Assembly (NCBI RefSeq): GCF_003994465.1
Contig: NZ_RZNX01000007.1
Coordinates: 62,001-126,000, forward strand
DNA: 64,000 nucleotides
Source of the DNA: Paenibacillus zeisoli
GTDB lineage: Bacteria; Bacillota; Bacilli; Paenibacillales; Paenibacillaceae
Reading direction: 5' to 3'
A program made the position numbers and the translations under genes. The notes under the pieces are model-generated. The model was not told the DNA's origin, searched no databases, and was given only the letters and a program-made list of their open reading frames with translations. Below are positions 16,699-24,818 of the stretch, one piece after another; position 1 is the first letter of the stretch; each line of letters opens with the position of its first letter.

Positions 16699-16844
16699 AA
16701 TGGATCATTCTAAAACTTTTTTAAAGCTTACGATTCTTCGATTCATAACGCCGTTAATTCAACGTTTCAGTCTAACGCTTTATCTGCACCGAACATTAAC
16801 CCTCTTCAAAGCGATACCTTGGAGTAACACTGCCAACAGCCAAT

Positions 16845-18167
16845 TTAGGTAGACACCGAGAATAGGGAGCGGTCAGTTCCCAGCTCGGACTTCTGTTCGC
16901 GCCGTAGGGTGCGGCCGCCGATGAGCGTGACGATGAGCAGGGAGATTCCTGAGAAGACAGGCAGATAGTAGGTAGGGAGAATGTCAAGCAGAACTCCGAA
17001 CAGAACCGTGCCCAGCGGGGCAATCGCCCCAGCCATAGTTTCAACGATCCCGAATACCCGTCCTCGATAATCAGGATCAATCGTAGTCTGGAACAAAATT
17101 TGAAGAGGGATATTAATCGAAATGATCACTATTCCAATGGCAGCCATGAGAGCGATATAGTAAAAGTAAGCGGATGGCCTGCTAAAGATCGGAATATACG
17201 GAAGTGACATGGCAGCAATCAGGCAGGCCAGTATGATCAGCCCGCTCAGCAAAGGCTTAAGCGGGTGTGAGGTGCTTTTCCGGATAGAGAGAACGCTTGC
17301 CATAGCCAGCATGCCGACCGCAAGTGAGGCTTCAACCACCCCATATTCCCTCGATCCCATCCCAAGCGAATGAACCATAATGTAGGGAAGAGTAACTCCA
17401 AGTGCGCTGGAGAAGAAGTTGATCCAGAAGCAGATAAGCAGAAGTGACCACAGAAATCGTCGCTGTCTAACATAGATGAAGCCTTCGGATAAGCTGCCAA
17501 AGAGCTGAATGAGGATGGAACCGCCGGGTGCCTTGATGTCATAAGTGGCTTCAGCCGATACGGAATTTGGAGCCGTCATACTGCGAAACCTTAACGCGAA
17601 GCCCATGAGGGAAGAAGCCAGGAAACCTGCACCATTCAGCAGCATGAAGGTGTCCAGAGATACGAAAGCATAGAGTAGCCCGCCGAACACCGGACCCAGA
17701 ATGCTGCCGATCGAAGTCGCCATCTGATTAAGTGAGCCGGCCTTCTGAATGCTGCTTTCTTCTACCAGCATAAGGAGTGAAGAGGTGAGGCTTATGCTGT
17801 AAAAGGTAGAGCATACCGACAGCATAATCAGTGTGACATAGATTCCTGTGACAGTGGGTCCATACAGAGCTGCTGCCATGAATCCTAGCAGCATTACAGC
17901 TAAGCTGGCCAGATCCGCTCCAATAATAAGCCTGCGGCGGTTCACCCGGTCCGCGATAACCCCGGCAATCGGGCCAAGAATAATTCGCGGCAGCATCCCG
18001 CAGATCAAGGTGATGGCAAATTGACTGCCTGAACCGGTTAGCTTCAGAATATATAACCCGCATATAAAGGTGTACATACTTGCCCCGAGCAAGGAGACAA
18101 GCTTGCCAGAGAACATCAGAAGCATGTTATGGGAATCCTTCTTTGACGAGGTTGTTCCGCGTGACAT
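16845..18167 (-). CDS. MFS transporter
   Basis: A 440-residue major facilitator with about twelve membrane helices. The intracellular loop motif GPIAGVIADRVNRRR between helices 2 and 3 matches the MFS motif of drug and small-molecule exporters (MFS_3/enterobactin-exporter-like group). GGGAGTTGTTGAG precedes the ATG. It is divergent from an XRE-TPR regulator at 18344, with two 19-bp palindromes between them, so regulation by that neighbour is likely. The exported compound is unknown. Confidence 0.88.
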   Translation of the reverse strand: MSRGTTSSKKDSHNMLLMFSGKLVSLLGASMYTFICGLYILKLTGSGSQFAITLICGMLPRIILGPIAGVIADRVNRRRLIIGADLASLAVMLLGFMAAALYGPTVTGIYVTLIMLSVCSTFYSISLTSSLLMLVEESSIQKAGSLNQMATSIGSILGPVFGGLLYAFVSLDTFMLLNGAGFLASSLMGFALRFRSMTAPNSVSAEATYDIKAPGGSILIQLFGSLSEGFIYVRQRRFLWSLLLICFWINFFSSALGVTLPYIMVHSLGMGSREYGVVEASLAVGMLAMASVLSIRKSTSHPLKPLLSGLIILACLIAAMSLPYIPIFSRPSAYFYYIALMAAIGIVIISINIPLQILFQTTIDPDYRGRVFGIVETMAGAIAPLGTVLFGVLLDILPTYYLPVFSGISLLIVTLIGGRTLRREQKSELGTDRSLFSVST

Positions 18168-18188
18168 CTCAACAACTCCCTTGTATAA

Positions 18189-18207
18189 AGTTAAATTTAA
18201 TTAAACT
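18189..18207. promoter_or_regulatory. 19-bp pseudo-palindrome, site 1 (MFS/XRE gap)
   Basis: AGTTAAATTTAATTAAACT is symmetric except at one position pair. It lies just upstream of the MFS gene start and resembles site 2. Confidence 0.6.
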
Positions 18208-18242
18208 TATTATATGCAATATATTTCCTTATTTCAACCAAA

Positions 18243-18261
18243 AGTTAATTTATATTTAACT
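18243..18261. promoter_or_regulatory. 19-bp pseudo-palindrome, site 2 (MFS/XRE gap)
   Basis: AGTTAATTTATATTTAACT has 6-base symmetric arms AGTTAA/TTAACT. Its centre is 54 bases from that of site 1, about five helical turns, so the two could be bound on one DNA face. Confidence 0.6.
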
Positions 18262-18343
18262 AATTATCCTATTATTATCTCTTTCCTCTAAGGCCTTTAT
18301 TGCGCTATACTTGGCTTATTAATCAAGATAGGGATGAACGGAT

Positions 18344-19546
18344 ATGACCATAATCGGTGAACGAATCAAGCATCTACGCAAGCAGCGCGGTATGACACAG
18401 ACGGATCTTGCTGGTGAGCATATGACGAAGAGCATGCTCAGTCAGATTGAGAATGGCAAGGCGCTGCCATCCATGAGGACGCTTCAGTATTTGGCCGAGA
18501 AGCTGGGCGAAGAGGCAGGGTATTTTCTCGGTGAGGAAGATGAACGGGGAATCACCGATTTGGTTCGGGAGATTGAAGTGGATAGTAAGAAGAAGGCTTA
18601 TGAGGAAGTGGTGCGGAAGGTACTACCGCTGCTGAGTACCAAGCTTCCCATGACCATTGATGTGGCACGGATCATGGAATTCTATGCAGAGGCTTGCTTT
18701 CATACGGTTCACCCTGGAGGAGAAGAGGCGGTTCAGCGGGCAGTGGAGATTTATGAACGGTTCGGATTATATGTGGAGAGCTCCAAGGCCAGGTATCTGA
18801 ATTACGCACACCTCTTTTCACAGGGGAAATACGGCTCCTCACTGGATCTGATCCGGGAGGTTAGACGTGAATATGAGCAGAAGAAGATTGGCAGAGACGT
18901 GATTTTCGAGCTGGATCTGTACTATGCGGAGGCGGTATCCTTATCCGCCCTTGGGATGAATCGGGAGAGCCGGGACGCGATGCTGGCGGCACTTGCGCTA
19001 TCCAAAGAGCAGGAAGTGTACTATATGACAGACCATTTTCTGCGTATCTTAGGCAAAGAATTCTATGATAGCGGCGAAAAAGAAAAAGCGGCTGAGTATA
19101 GACAAAAAGCTCGGGTATTCGCGGAATTCACGGGGAATCGAGATAACCTGGCCTATATTGAAATGGCTGAGGCAAGAGTTCATATCCGCGAGGGGCGGTA
19201 TGAAGAAGCTCTTGCACATATTGAGAATGTAGCCCGGATTCAGCAGAAGAAGAGTGCCGTATATTGGCTGGAGCTCGGAATCTATTATTATCATACCGGC
19301 CAGGCGGAAGCAGCACTTGATGCATTCAGCCGGGTGGTCATACCGGAGACTGCCTATCATCCCTCGGATCGATCGAATCTGTATGCTGCGGATGCCTATA
19401 TGGCGAGGCTGTATGCGGCCAATGGGCAGACTAGGGAAGCTAAGGAGCTGTCCGCCCGGGCGTATGAAAAGGTCAAAGATTTTCCGCATAATAGATCCCG
19501 GAAATTCATAGAAGAAACCTATCTGGATTTACACAAGTCTGAATAA
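18344..19546 (+). CDS. XRE-family regulator with TPR repeats
   Basis: A 400-residue regulator. The N-terminal helix-turn-helix (residues ~5-60: IGERIKHLRKQRGMTQTDLAG...SMLSQIENGKALPSMRTLQYLAEKLG) binds DNA. The remaining ~330 residues are helical tetratricopeptide-like repeats, as in the Rap/PlcR/Rgg-type peptide-responsive regulators. A peptide or small ligand sensed by the TPR part is plausible, but no signal-peptide gene was found next to it. It is divergent from the MFS exporter and probably controls it and itself. The ATG is preceded by only a weak GGGATG-type site. Confidence 0.88.
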   Translation: MTIIGERIKHLRKQRGMTQTDLAGEHMTKSMLSQIENGKALPSMRTLQYLAEKLGEEAGYFLGEEDERGITDLVREIEVDSKKKAYEEVVRKVLPLLSTKLPMTIDVARIMEFYAEACFHTVHPGGEEAVQRAVEIYERFGLYVESSKARYLNYAHLFSQGKYGSSLDLIREVRREYEQKKIGRDVIFELDLYYAEAVSLSALGMNRESRDAMLAALALSKEQEVYYMTDHFLRILGKEFYDSGEKEKAAEYRQKARVFAEFTGNRDNLAYIEMAEARVHIREGRYEEALAHIENVARIQQKKSAVYWLELGIYYYHTGQAEAALDAFSRVVIPETAYHPSDRSNLYAADAYMARLYAANGQTREAKELSARAYEKVKDFPHNRSRKFIEETYLDLHKSE

Positions 19547-19630
19547 TTGGCAAAAGGAACGCAGGCCATTGTACGCTCGCTTGTAATCAGCCAATTTCGG
19601 CGAATTTTGTAATCTTTTAACGATTCCGGT

Positions 19631-19651
19631 CACAAAGATTTGTGCTAGAAT
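19631..19651 (+). promoter_or_regulatory. Extended -10 promoter of dnaB-dnaI with overlapping palindrome
   Basis: CACAAA-GA-TTTGTG (19631-19644) overlaps an extended -10 element TGC-TAGAAT (19643-19651), 40 bases before dnaB. The CACAA...TTGTG arms resemble an NrdR box, but only one site is seen. Confidence 0.55.
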
Positions 19652-19691
19652 AGATAAAGTCTACATTTCGCCATGGAAGGAGCGATAGGTT

Positions 19692-21215
19692 ATGCGCATC
19701 ACTAATTTACATCATTTCTCTGAACATCACTCATTCTGCGTATATCGCGATTTCGGTCTTGGCACCGTAGACGGAACTATGCTGAGTCAAGTCTACCAGC
19801 CAATGGTAGGCGCTTTTGCGATTTCACTATATCATCTTCTATTTCAGCAGGTTCCGCTGGAGAAGGTAGGTTATTCCTCCATAGAGCAGCAGCGCCGCTT
19901 ATTTCTCACGCTTGGGCTTGAGCCCAGCGAGAAAGGCAGAAAGTTCCTAGTTGAGCTGACCTCGAAGCTTGAAGCTGTGGGGCTCATGCAGACCAGCCGG
20001 ATTTATTTGCCGGAGAACGATGATTATTTATATGAATACGAACTTCAAGCCCCTTTATCACCTGCGGATTTCTTCAAGACCCAGCATTTGACGCTTCTGC
20101 TGAGAGACAAAATTGGCAAGTTTGCTGTGCTGTCCCTTCAGGAGCAGCTGTGGAATAAAGAAAATGGAGACTTCCCGGGACGTTCCATGAACAAGGAGAA
20201 CATTTCGGTTCCTTTCTACGAGATATTTGAGCTGAATGCCCATTCGATTGATTATGAGCTTGAGCAGGCTATCGCCGAAGTCTCAATTTCTAGACAGCCC
20301 GGTCTTAGGCTTGCCGAAGAGGACGGGTTCAATTACGCGGATATCATTCTGCGCTTTCCACGGGATTCCGCTAATCGGTCTTATGTAGAGGGGCTTCGCT
20401 ATAATACAGAACAGTTGGGCGCCGTTAATTACGTAGCCCGCAAATACGAGCTGTCCGTTCAAGATCTGTGCCGTCTGCTGGATGAAGACGGTGTGTTTGG
20501 CCCGGATGGCAGTATTCTGCAGGATGAGCTGCAGCACAAGGCCAACCTCTTTTTCAGGCAGGGGAAGAAACGCAAGGAAGAGCGTCAGGTTCAGGGCGGC
20601 AAAGTAATTTCGCTTAGGCAGCAGGAGCATGGTGGTACGAACGAGCCTCCTCTGGAGCATGCCGTACAGATGGAATTCTATGTTGAGGTTCCGCCTCAGT
20701 TCATGGAGAAATGCGATATCCATCAATATAATATGATGCTTCGTAATGAGCCGTATACCCGGCTGCTGAAGACCTTTTTTCCAGGTGCCATACCGGACAA
20801 TTTGCTCGATATCTTCGAGAATATTGATCACAACTACAAGCTTCCAAGCGAGGTTATCAATGTATTGATTCACTACTTGATGGCTCTTCTGACTTCAGGC
20901 GGCGAACAACGGATCAACCGTAATTTCGTGAACGCAATTGCCTCCAATATGTTGATGAAACAGGTCAATACATATGAGAAGGCAGTTCATTATATCAGGG
21001 AACAAGCTAAGGTGAAGGTCAAGAATGAGACGGCTGCAGCAGGTGCTTCGGGAGGCCGAACACGGGCTTATTCCCGGAATGCCAAGCTGAAGCCGGACAT
21101 CCCTATTGTACAAAGTGCAGGGGCTGATCAGGACGGCGGCGTATCGGAAGAAGAATTTGCTGAGTTGATCAAGATGGCTGAAATGATGCAGGCGAGCAAG
21201 AACAACGGCATTTAA
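19692..21215 (+). CDS. dnaB: Replication initiation and membrane attachment protein DnaB
   Basis: A 507-residue primosomal protein of the Firmicute DnaB type (not the replicative helicase). With DnaD and DnaI it loads the helicase at the origin and at restart sites. Seen: an N-terminal winged-helix-like region (FCVYRDFGLGTVDGTMLSQVYQPMVG) and the DnaD/DnaB-like C-terminal domain (PDNLLDIFENIDHNYKLPSEVINVLIHYLMALL...INRNFVNAIASNML). A low-complexity, positively charged tail region precedes the acidic C-terminus. AAGGAGCGATAGGTT precedes the ATG. dnaI follows after 26 bases, the usual pairing. Confidence 0.95.
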   Translation: MRITNLHHFSEHHSFCVYRDFGLGTVDGTMLSQVYQPMVGAFAISLYHLLFQQVPLEKVGYSSIEQQRRLFLTLGLEPSEKGRKFLVELTSKLEAVGLMQTSRIYLPENDDYLYEYELQAPLSPADFFKTQHLTLLLRDKIGKFAVLSLQEQLWNKENGDFPGRSMNKENISVPFYEIFELNAHSIDYELEQAIAEVSISRQPGLRLAEEDGFNYADIILRFPRDSANRSYVEGLRYNTEQLGAVNYVARKYELSVQDLCRLLDEDGVFGPDGSILQDELQHKANLFFRQGKKRKEERQVQGGKVISLRQQEHGGTNEPPLEHAVQMEFYVEVPPQFMEKCDIHQYNMMLRNEPYTRLLKTFFPGAIPDNLLDIFENIDHNYKLPSEVINVLIHYLMALLTSGGEQRINRNFVNAIASNMLMKQVNTYEKAVHYIREQAKVKVKNETAAAGASGGRTRAYSRNAKLKPDIPIVQSAGADQDGGVSEEEFAELIKMAEMMQASKNNGI

Positions 21216-21241
21216 GAATGTAATAGATTGAAGGTGGATAA

Positions 21242-22198
21242 ATGGAATCTTTGGGGGAAATGCTTCAGCAGATGAAGAGTCCGCAGTTTCGGCAGCGTTC
21301 GGAGCAAATTCTAAATAATTTGCTTCATGATCCGCTCATTCAAGAGCTGCGTTCCCGTCATCCCGAAATTAGTGAGAATCAGCTGACACTGAATCTCAGC
21401 AAGCTGTACCAATATGTCAATGACAGTCGGCACTGCAGCGCTTGTCCTGGCCTGGATCTCTGCCCCAACGATTTCCAGGGCCACTTCACCCGGCTTACTG
21501 TGGAGACTGTGACTGGAAGATCTCAGCTCTACGACAGGCAGGTTCCTTGTTCCAAGCATCTTGCTCGGGAACGGGAGATTGAAGTCAAGAAGCGGATTCA
21601 CAGCTTCTATGTGGATGAACGGGCCATGCAGGAAGGCTACGATATGGTAGAGATCATGTCTAAAGACAGCATGCGTTCGCCTGCGGTTGGGCAAGTATTT
21701 CGGTATATTAATGAGACCAGAGAGAATGGTCTGTCTCCACACGGTCTGTATTTGGTAGGCCATTTCGGAACAGGCAAGACCTTCCTGATGACCTATCTGC
21801 TGCATGAGCTGGCCAAGGCCGGACATTCAGGGGTCATTGTCTATATGCCAGAATTTGTGGAGGATTTGAAGTCTATGCTTCAGGACAGCCAGAAACTGAA
21901 AGAAACGGTAGAGATCATGAAGGAAGCGGACTTGCTGATCTTTGATGATATCGGAGCAGAGAACCTGAATCCTTGGGTCCGTGATCATGTGATGGGTGCA
22001 ATCCTGAATTACCGTATGAACCGCAAGCCCACCTTTTATACCTCAAATTATGATCTGAAGGCTCTGGAGAAGCACCTAAGCTTTACGAGCAAGGATGGAG
22101 AAGAGGCCCATAAAGGTCAGCGGCTCATGGACCGAATAGCTCCATTCGTTGATGTTGTTGCTGTGAATGGAACGAACAAAAGGGGAAGCCGAAAGTAA
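21242..22198 (+). CDS. dnaI: Primosomal protein DnaI (helicase loader)
   Basis: A 318-residue AAA+ ATPase that loads the replicative helicase. The N-terminal domain has the zinc-binding cysteines CSACPGLDLC and a later PCSKH; the ATPase part shows Walker A GHFGTGKT (about residue 178), Walker B LLIFDDIG (about 237) and sensor TFYTSNYD. It is co-directional with dnaB and ends in a terminator, so dnaB-dnaI forms a two-gene unit here; nrdR, which heads this operon in Bacillus, is not adjacent. Confidence 0.96.
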   Translation: MESLGEMLQQMKSPQFRQRSEQILNNLLHDPLIQELRSRHPEISENQLTLNLSKLYQYVNDSRHCSACPGLDLCPNDFQGHFTRLTVETVTGRSQLYDRQVPCSKHLAREREIEVKKRIHSFYVDERAMQEGYDMVEIMSKDSMRSPAVGQVFRYINETRENGLSPHGLYLVGHFGTGKTFLMTYLLHELAKAGHSGVIVYMPEFVEDLKSMLQDSQKLKETVEIMKEADLLIFDDIGAENLNPWVRDHVMGAILNYRMNRKPTFYTSNYDLKALEKHLSFTSKDGEEAHKGQRLMDRIAPFVDVVAVNGTNKRGSRK

Positions 22199-22254
22199 AT
22201 GATTATGTAAGTGTTGTAATGTTATTTTAACCGTTCTAAATTGAGATGGCTCTT

Positions 22255-22297
22255 AAGGTCTGTTGTACTCCCACCCGGGAGTAGACAGGCCTTTTTT
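22255..22297 (+). terminator. Terminator after dnaI
   Basis: A long hairpin (AAGGTCTGT...TACTCCC with GGGAGTA...ACAGGCCTT) followed by a run of six Ts. Confidence 0.9.
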
Positions 22298-22406
22298 GGT
22301 GTAATCTTACAATAATGACACGAATCCTAAATTTAATGCCGCTATAATGGTGGGGAATTTCCAAAGTCCAAGACGCTCCAATTCTAATATTTAGGAGGTA
22401 CCTGAT

Positions 22407-23846
22407 ATGAAATTAAAATCGAAGTGGATGTATGTGCTGCTGTCGCTGACGATAGCAGTCACAGCTTCGGCATGTTCCGGCTCGGCAGATTCTAATAACG
22501 GCGTGAACGGTACGCCCCAGAATATCAAGAGTAATCAAGGGACCGACGCTGCTGGCCAAGGCACAAGTCAGAGCACCGGTCAGGGTACAGGGGATGTGAA
22601 GCAGGGCACAGATCAAAGCTCTGAACAGGGTATGGGTGACGCGAAGCCGGACACAGATCAAAGTGCTGATCAAAGTACTGGGCAGAGTAGTGCAGAGTCG
22701 GTGGGTACCAAGAACGGAGCGGTCAACTCTGCAGGCGTCAAGGGAGCCAAATCTGCGCAGATCCAGGCTCTGCTTACCGGCTTCAAGCTTGTAGGGGACC
22801 GGACAATTTTCACATGGGGCAAAGCTTCAAAGGGGTCAGTTCGTGTATATCGTTCGGGTGATGCGGGAAAGACATGGACGGATATAAGTCCCTCGCCTGC
22901 CGTATCGGCTGTAGATGCGGATAGCACCTTTGCAGCTTGGGATGAGCGTCATTTGCTCCTGCTTTCTGCCCAAAATAACGGAACCCGCAAAGTTATGCAT
23001 TCCAAAGATGGAGGGAAGACATGGTCAAGTGGTCCAGTGCTGCCTTACGCCATCAACGCAGAGACCGCACTTATTTCGTCTACACAGGGCTACCTGTTGA
23101 CAGAGAGCGATGCAGCCATGGGGCATTCGGGCAAAACCTTCTATAAGACCGCAAATGGCGGAGTGACCTGGACCAAGGTCATGGATAACTCAGAAGCGAG
23201 TCTGCCCCGTGAAGAAGAGGCGAAGAAAGGGTTGATGCCTCAATATGGTTTTACCGGATACGGTGTGTCTTTCCGCGACCTGAAGCATGGCTGGGTACCT
23301 ATGCAGTCCCGTGATGGAGTTCCTCGCCTTGTTCGTACGACCGATGGAGGGGTGAGCTGGAAGCTGGTGGATCTGTCAAAGGCAGCAAATTGGGACGGAA
23401 ATAACCCTCAAATTACCGCAGCTCCTGTATTCTTCGGGAAGAATCATCTACAGGGCTGGATGCCTCTCTCTATTCATAAAGATAAAGCCTATGATATTGG
23501 CGGATTCCGTACAAGGGATGGCGGGGAGAGCTGGGTCTACCTTCCTTTCGAGCAAAATATCCCTGAAGGCAGCCGTATCGCGGATTGCAGCCCAGTTTTC
23601 GTATCGCCGGACAAAGGGTGGTTCTGGAATGGGACAGAGCTTAAGACTACGGTGAACGGGGCCAAGAGCTGGCAGGTGCTGAAAGTGAATTCCGAATTTA
23701 AGAAGTCGATCTCTTCCTTTCCGGAAATGAAGGAACTCCAGTTCACTGATGCCCGTCATGGCTGGGTGCTCCTAACCTCGGAGGACAGTGAACATTCAAG
23801 ACTGCTGAAGACTGAGGATGGCGGCATAACGTGGGAGATCGTCTAG
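22407..23846 (+). CDS. Lipoprotein with Asp-box (BNR) repeats
   Basis: A 479-residue probable lipoprotein: signal peptide with Cys at residue 23 (VTASAC, a weak lipobox), then a ~75-residue Gln/Gly/Ser/Thr/Asp-rich low-complexity tether, then a beta-propeller-like domain. Seven Asp-box-type motifs are visible (SGDAGKTW, SKDGGKTW, TANGGVTW, TTDGGVSW, TRDGGESW, a degenerate TTVNGAKSW, and TEDGGITW). These are structural turns of propeller blades and give no enzyme function; relatives include sialidase-fold and Ycf48-like proteins. AGGAGGTACCTGAT precedes the ATG. It is monocistronic between two terminators. Confidence 0.85.
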   Translation: MKLKSKWMYVLLSLTIAVTASACSGSADSNNGVNGTPQNIKSNQGTDAAGQGTSQSTGQGTGDVKQGTDQSSEQGMGDAKPDTDQSADQSTGQSSAESVGTKNGAVNSAGVKGAKSAQIQALLTGFKLVGDRTIFTWGKASKGSVRVYRSGDAGKTWTDISPSPAVSAVDADSTFAAWDERHLLLLSAQNNGTRKVMHSKDGGKTWSSGPVLPYAINAETALISSTQGYLLTESDAAMGHSGKTFYKTANGGVTWTKVMDNSEASLPREEEAKKGLMPQYGFTGYGVSFRDLKHGWVPMQSRDGVPRLVRTTDGGVSWKLVDLSKAANWDGNNPQITAAPVFFGKNHLQGWMPLSIHKDKAYDIGGFRTRDGGESWVYLPFEQNIPEGSRIADCSPVFVSPDKGWFWNGTELKTTVNGAKSWQVLKVNSEFKKSISSFPEMKELQFTDARHGWVLLTSEDSEHSRLLKTEDGGITWEIV

Positions 23847-23898
23847 AAGTGCTGATGTGGTAGGAGAAGCAGTGATTCATAACCTCTATAAAATAACA

Positions 23899-23932
23899 AA
23901 CACCTTCCTGACGTGTACACGTGGAAGGTGTT
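23899..23932. terminator. Bidirectional hairpin terminator
   Basis: AACACCTTCC (23899-23908) pairs with GGAAGGTGTT (23923-23932), enclosing a symmetric ACGTGTACACGT. T-rich sequence follows on both strands, so it can end both the lipoprotein gene and the small minus-strand gene. Confidence 0.75.
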
Positions 23933-23973
23933 CGCTTATTCATCATGATTAAATCGATTTCAGTGGATGGGCC

Positions 23974-24129
23974 TTAGCTGGCAATGAACTTCCAAATGAC
24001 CATGCCAAAGAAAATCACAAACATCAACGCGAACATGCCCGTGAAGCCGAACATCAAATCGCCAAAGTCATTACGGGGTTCTTCGTTAATATGCTGTCGC
24101 GGGTCATTCACGCGAATTGGGGTCTCCAT
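23974..24129 (-). CDS. Small single-helix membrane protein, 51 residues
   Basis: A short gene with a perfect AGGAGG twelve bases before the ATG. A polar N-terminus (METPIRVNDPRQHINEEPRN) precedes one membrane helix (about residues 26-49, FGFTGMFALMFVIFFGMVIW). It is divergent from trxA and convergent with the lipoprotein gene. I do not recognise the family and assign no function. Confidence 0.7.
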   Translation of the reverse strand: METPIRVNDPRQHINEEPRNDFGDLMFGFTGMFALMFVIFFGMVIWKFIAS

Positions 24130-24271
24130 GGCGCCGGGGCCTCCTCGTCAAAAATAATCCATAAAATTAGTCATAGACAAAACCGTTTTGGGTTATTATT
24201 AGTATAACCAAACGCCAAATCATTTGTAAAGAACAACAGGCTCTTACTGTTTCCCATTTACTAAAAAAATG

Positions 24272-24280
24272 TGGTATACT
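24272..24280 (+). promoter_or_regulatory. Extended -10 promoter of trxA
   Basis: TGG-TATACT forms an extended -10 element about 115 bases before the trxA start, leaving an AT-rich leader of ~105 bases. No convincing -35 box is present. Confidence 0.55.
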
Positions 24281-24393
24281 TAATTTGTCGCTATATGGAA
24301 GGAACAAAAGCACTCATTGTACTTTTAATTCCATTCATGGGACTGTTGTATTCAATATTAATTTATGTTCTAAAACATAAGGAGGAGATATAC

Positions 24394-24705
24394 ATGGCTA
24401 TCGTAAATGTTTCGGATCAATCCTTCAGCACTGAAGTAGAAGGACAGGGCACTGTTCTTGTTGATTTCTGGGCACCTTGGTGCGGACCTTGCAAAATGTT
24501 GGCTCCAATTCTTGATGAGCTATCAAGTGAAGTAGATGTTAAAATTGCAAAAGTGAATGTGGACGAGAATCCTGAATCGGCTTCCCGTTTCGGCGTGATG
24601 AGCATTCCGACCTTGATCTTCTTCAAAGACGGCCAGCCTGTCGATAAAGTTGTCGGTCTGAACTCCAAAGAATCACTCAAGAACCTGCTTGCAAAGCACC
24701 AGTAA
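24394..24705 (+). CDS. trxA: Thioredoxin
   Basis: A 103-residue classical thioredoxin with the active site WAPWCGPCK (about residues 27-35), the cis-proline MSIPTLIFFKDG and the C-terminal VVGLNSKESLKNLL. It reduces disulfides in cytoplasmic proteins such as ribonucleotide reductase. The ATG at 24394 is chosen because AAGGAGGAGATATAC lies directly upstream and thioredoxins start here; the frame is open upstream but would add a hydrophobic stretch not found in the family. It has its own promoter and terminator. Confidence 0.96.
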   Translation: MAIVNVSDQSFSTEVEGQGTVLVDFWAPWCGPCKMLAPILDELSSEVDVKIAKVNVDENPESASRFGVMSIPTLIFFKDGQPVDKVVGLNSKESLKNLLAKHQ

Positions 24706-24723
24706 TCTGTTCTTGTAAGCCAG

Positions 24724-24756
24724 ACGCCTCCGGTATGCCCCGGGGGCGTTTTCTTT
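24724..24756 (+). terminator. Terminator after trxA
   Basis: ACGCCTCCGG (24724-24733) pairs with CCGGGGGCGT (24740-24749), followed by TTTCTTT. Confidence 0.88.
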
Positions 24757-24818
24757 CGTTTGGCTGGCAGCAGATCTAAGCCCGCCAGCAGGAATTCACG
24801 CGGAGAGGAGAGAATTGC

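Noticed and set aside
24375..24394. AAGGAGGAGATATACAT as vector-derived (T7-like) sequence
   Set aside because: Only the ribosome binding region resembles a vector; the flanks are a normal trxA gene with its own promoter, so this is a natural strong site.
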